DNA of 9,621 nucleotides from Sphingomonas sp. GTDB lineage: Bacteria > Pseudomonadota > Alphaproteobacteria > Sphingomonadales > Sphingomonadaceae. Each line of letters opens with the position of its first letter. Position 1 is the first letter of the stretch. The notes under the pieces were generated by a model. The model saw nothing but the letters and a program-made list of their open reading frames with translations, was not told the DNA's origin and did no database searches. The position numbers and the translations under genes are program-made. The stretch lies in contig JAICXF010000061.1 in assembly GCA_025981625.1 (NCBI GenBank), positions 1-9,621 of the forward strand, given 5' to 3'. This document shows positions 7,607 to 9,621 of the stretch, piece by piece.

Positions 7607-8722
7607 CTAGATGTATGTCCGCAGGAATTCGGCGAGTGCGAGGATCGCGAGCGACTGCCCGTAAGGCATCGAGGTCAGCTTGATATCCTTGTAGAACTGC
7701 AGCGTGTCGCCCATCGCCGTGCCAAAGGACACCTGCTGCAGTTCGCCGTCGTCGCTGATGTTGTCGAGCACGCCGCGTACGGCCTTCAGCCCGACTTCAT
7801 TGTACTTCTGCTCGATGTAGCCCTTGCGGACGGACTTCAGGATTCCGTAGGCAAACCCGGCCGTTGCGGAAGCCTCGAGATAGCTGGTCTTGTCTGTGAT
7901 GAGGGTATGCCACAGGCCGCTCGCGTCCTGCGTTTCCGCAAGCGTCTTCACCTGCGCCGTCAGCGTGTCGATTAGAAAAGTGCGGAACGCATCCGCCGGC
8001 TTAAGGTCAAGGATCTCGATGATTTCCGGGATGGCGATCGTCACCCAGCAATTGCCTCGCCCCCACAGAGCGCCGGCGAAATTGTGACGCCCGTTGAAGT
8101 TCCAGCCGTGGAACCACAGGCCCGTCTTCCGGTCGAACAGGTATTTGATGTGGACGAGGAACTGGCGCTTCGCTTCCTCAATGTAATGAGGACGGTTGAG
8201 CAGCAGCCCGATTTTCGCGAGCGGGAGCACCGACATCATCAGCGTGTCGTCCCAAAGCTCGCCCGGGTTCTCATCATTGTAGACGATATGCTGGAACCCG
8301 CCGTCTTCGGTCTTCGGCAGACCGTCCGGTGCGATCAGCCATTCGGCCCATTCGCTAAGATAGGGAATATAGCGGGGTTCGCCTTCGTGCTCGTACAGGT
8401 AGGCAAGCGTGATGAATGGCGCCACCGTGTTGATGTTCTTCGTCGGAGTGCCTTCGGCGAAACGGTCTTCGAACCACTGCTTGATGATCGACAGCGCGGT
8501 CTCGTCGCCGGTCAGCTCGAAATAGCGCCACATTCCGAACAATCCGACGCCGTGGGTCCATTCCCATCCGGACCAACCCTTGGTGTCGATGATCCGGCCG
8601 TCCTCCAGGTGAAGCAGGAATTCGCCGGTCTCGTCGTTGATGTTGCGGAGATTGTGCATGAGCCGCCGGACGGCGTCGGTAACCATCGCGCGAGGAATTT
8701 CCTGATTGATGGCGGCAAGCAC
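7607..8722 (-). CDS. GH105 unsaturated rhamnogalacturonyl hydrolase
   Basis: This enzyme hydrolyses unsaturated galacturonyl-rhamnose into rhamnose and an unsaturated uronate that rearranges to a keto sugar. I chose GTG at 8722 (371 aa), close to the length of YteR, because AGGAGAG sits just upstream. The longer open frame, back to an ATG at 8926, would overlap the mutarotase gene and adds 68 residues that do not look like the family. There is no signal peptide, so it should act in the cytoplasm. The alpha6/alpha6-barrel motifs are in order: WSGWEWTHGVGLFGMWRY (50-67), LWDDTLMM (156-163) with D158 or D159 as the candidate catalytic Asp, GLWFHGWNF (201-209) with H205, ALWGRGNCW (218-226) and TSYLEASATAGFAYGI (279-294). 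Its Shine-Dalgarno overlaps the mutarotase stop codon, indicating translational coupling. GH88 is the nearest alternative, but the pathway partners favour GH105. Confidence 0.92.
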   Translation of the reverse strand: MLAAINQEIPRAMVTDAVRRLMHNLRNINDETGEFLLHLEDGRIIDTKGWSGWEWTHGVGLFGMWRYFELTGDETALSIIKQWFEDRFAEGTPTKNINTVAPFITLAYLYEHEGEPRYIPYLSEWAEWLIAPDGLPKTEDGGFQHIVYNDENPGELWDDTLMMSVLPLAKIGLLLNRPHYIEEAKRQFLVHIKYLFDRKTGLWFHGWNFNGRHNFAGALWGRGNCWVTIAIPEIIEILDLKPADAFRTFLIDTLTAQVKTLAETQDASGLWHTLITDKTSYLEASATAGFAYGILKSVRKGYIEQKYNEVGLKAVRGVLDNISDDGELQQVSFGTAMGDTLQFYKDIKLTSMPYGQSLAILALAEFLRTYI

Positions 8723-8728
8723 CCGATT

Positions 8729-8735
8729 CTCTCCT
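8729..8735 (-). promoter_or_regulatory. Ribosome binding site fixing the GH105 start
   Basis: Minus-strand AGGAGAG overlaps the mutarotase TAG (8734-8736) and lies 6 nt before the GTG at 8722. It is the main evidence against the longer open frame to 8926. Confidence 0.75.
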
Positions 8736-9048
8736 AAGCCAAATGGAATACGGGCTCGAGGACCCACTCGCGCGGTTTGTTGTCGGCTTCCACCTCCATG
8801 ATATCGGCCATGTAGTCCCACCACCTGCGCATCACCGGATGAGAGGCAAGCGTGTCGCGGCGGTGATCGGCGGAAAGCTTCAGCGTCGCGAACAGCGCGT
8901 TCGTATCCGCGTCGAAAAATATCCAATAATCGCTGATCCCGGCGTCGCGCAGAAGGTCGCTCAACTCGGGCCAGATCTGGTCATGGCGCCGGCGATATTC
9001 GGCCGCCATGCCGGGTTTCAGCTGCATTCTGAAGGCCTGCGCTCCCAC
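8734..9048 (-). CDS. rhaM: L-rhamnose mutarotase
   Basis: This 104-aa protein interconverts the alpha and beta anomers of L-rhamnose, feeding L-rhamnose isomerase or dehydrogenase pathways in the cytoplasm. Its length and motifs match RhaM/YiiL, a dimeric alpha/beta-barrel mutarotase. The stretch AEYRRRHDQIWPEL (16-29) holds Y18 and H22, the position of the catalytic His in the E. coli enzyme. MRRWWDYMADIM (73-84) holds the conserved tandem Trp W76-W77. The start is GTG, preceded by a strong GGAGGGG. It is the first gene of the leftward operon and only 11 nt separate its stop from the GH105 start. The product fits a pathway that releases free rhamnose through GH105, which supports RG-I (or another rhamnose-rich uronan) as the substrate. 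Confidence 0.94.
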   Translation of the reverse strand: MGAQAFRMQLKPGMAAEYRRRHDQIWPELSDLLRDAGISDYWIFFDADTNALFATLKLSADHRRDTLASHPVMRRWWDYMADIMEVEADNKPREWVLEPVFHLA

Positions 9049-9053
9049 CTTTG

Positions 9054-9060
9054 CCCCTCC
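9054..9060 (-). promoter_or_regulatory. Ribosome binding site of rhaM
   Basis: Minus-strand GGAGGGG ends 5 nt before the GTG at 9048. It is one of the strongest Shine-Dalgarno sequences in the window and supports the GTG start. Confidence 0.75.
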
Positions 9061-9102
9061 GCTTCCGCGCCCACGTTATGCCCAAAGCGATGGGCGCTGC
9101 AT

Positions 9103-9138
9103 AGCCACATTTTGACATACAGTCCCAAGATGTGGAAA
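9103..9138. promoter_or_regulatory. Putative operator/promoter region of the rhaM-GH105-permease operon
   Basis: The 92-bp gap between the esterase stop and rhaM holds, on the minus strand, TTCCACATCTTGGG (complement of 9124-9137). It matches 12 of 14 bases of the site before the GH2 gene. A weaker, opposite-facing half (CCACATTTTG, 9105-9114) lies beside it. A poor candidate promoter on the minus strand is TTGGGA (9127-9122) with TATGCA (9103-9098) at an 18-bp spacing; the operator would overlap its -35 box. The motif match is seen directly; its function is inferred. Confidence 0.45.
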
Positions 9139-9140
9139 AA

Positions 9141-9621
9141 TCAGGTTTGACGCGAGAGCCAGTCCTGGAACAGCTCAGGCCAAAAATGACCCGCGCCCGA
9201 AGTGTCGGTAAGCTTCCCCAAGCCATGCCCGCCCTTATCGAAAATGTGCAGCGCACCCGCAGCGCCGACCTGCCGCATCGCGCTGAACAGCATCAGACTG
9301 TTCTCGACCGGCACCACCTTGTCGTCGGTCGCCGCCGAGACGAAGGTCGGAGGCATTTCCTTGCTCACGTTCTGCTCGACCGACCAGCGCCGGATCCGTT
9401 CCGCTGAGGGCTGCCGTCCGATCAGGTTCCGCCTCGACTGCTCGTGCGCGTACGGATTGGTCATCGTTACGACGGGAAAGAAAAGACCCGCGAAGCTTGG
9501 CCGCGTGGGCAATGAATCGATGGCATCAATAGGCGCGTAAGTGCGTTCGGCGAAACGAGTGGCCAGCATGCCGGCAAGGTGACCGCCGGCCGAAAAGCCG
9601 ATCGTTCCGACGCGGGCACCG
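9141..9621 (-). CDS. Alpha/beta-hydrolase esterase, C-terminal part (runs off the window)
   Basis: This is the last 159 residues of a larger alpha/beta-fold hydrolase; its start lies beyond the right edge. The fragment opens with GTIGFSAGGHLAG, the nucleophile elbow G-F-S-A-G (Ser codon at 9591-9593) typical of acetylxylan-esterase-like and BD-FAE/Aes-type carbohydrate esterases. The other triad members are visible: Asp in ATDDKVVP (fragment residues 99-100) and His in KGGHGLG (residue 132). The ending, PELFQDWLSRQ, matches the usual C-terminal helix. An in-frame ATG at 9569 lies after the catalytic Ser and cannot be the true start. In this neighbourhood a deacetylating or deacylating role on pectin is likely, but no substrate can be read from the sequence, and its N-terminal signal peptide, if any, is outside the window. 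Confidence 0.88.
   Translation of the reverse strand, partial: GARVGTIGFSAGGHLAGMLATRFAERTYAPIDAIDSLPTRPSFAGLFFPVVTMTNPYAHEQSRRNLIGRQPSAERIRRWSVEQNVSKEMPPTFVSAATDDKVVPVENSLMLFSAMRQVGAAGALHIFDKGGHGLGKLTDTSGAGHFWPELFQDWLSRQT

Noticed and set aside
8084..8737. A 217-codon plus-strand frame opposite GH105
   Set aside because: It is antisense to a gene with intact catalytic motifs and has no recognisable domain.
59..9048. Ulvan-degradation locus as an alternative
   Set aside because: GH2, GH105 and rhamnose mutarotase also occur in ulvan loci, but no sulfatase or ulvan-lyase family is seen here and the PcRGLX/YetA-like lyase points to RG-I. Neighbouring genes could still change this view.
9080..9095. 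GCCCA/TGGGC hairpin in the rhaM leader as a riboswitch or attenuator
   Set aside because: It is a single 5-bp stem with a 6-nt loop and no alternative structure or known aptamer features.
9112..9117. TTGACA on the plus strand as a promoter -35 box
   Set aside because: No acceptable -10 box lies 16-18 bp downstream, and transcription would run antisense into the esterase gene.

Overview
The window is high-GC DNA with Shine-Dalgarno-led genes, a Sec signal peptide and a Tat signal peptide. It looks like a Gram-negative, probably alphaproteobacterial genome. A Sphingomonadales-like host is my inference from gene content and style, not proven by any marker gene. It reads as most of a polysaccharide-utilisation locus for the pectin backbone rhamnogalacturonan I (RG-I).

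Layout: two genes run rightward, a Sec-exported multidomain GH2-type glycosidase (59-3130) and a Tat-exported PcRGLX/YetA-like exo-rhamnogalacturonan lyase, PL26 type (3221-6001). They converge, across a 34-bp gap, on a leftward group. In transcription order that group is an L-rhamnose mutarotase rhaM (9048-8734), a cytoplasmic GH105 unsaturated rhamnogalacturonyl hydrolase (8722-7607) and a GPH/MelB-type sugar:cation symporter (7577-6036). Upstream on the same strand is the 3' part of an alpha/beta-hydrolase esterase that runs off the right edge (9621-9141). No RNA genes, mobile elements, CRISPR arrays or regulator genes were seen. All non-coding stretches are shorter than 100 bp.

How the genes fit together (inference from families): the esterase may remove acyl groups and the GH2 enzyme may trim side-chain sugars. 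The exo-lyase would cut the RG-I backbone from its end to give an unsaturated galacturonyl-rhamnose disaccharide. The GPH permease would import it, GH105 would split it in the cytoplasm into rhamnose and an unsaturated uronate, and the mutarotase would equilibrate the rhamnose anomers for catabolism.

The main unexpected signals are two. First, a shared 14-bp motif (about TTCCAYATTGTGRG) lies upstream of all three transcription units and is duplicated as an almost perfect 31-bp palindrome before the GH2 gene, suggesting one unidentified regulator for the locus. Second, the GH2 catalytic centre is non-canonical: the usual acid/base Glu of the Gly-Asn-Glu motif is replaced by His.
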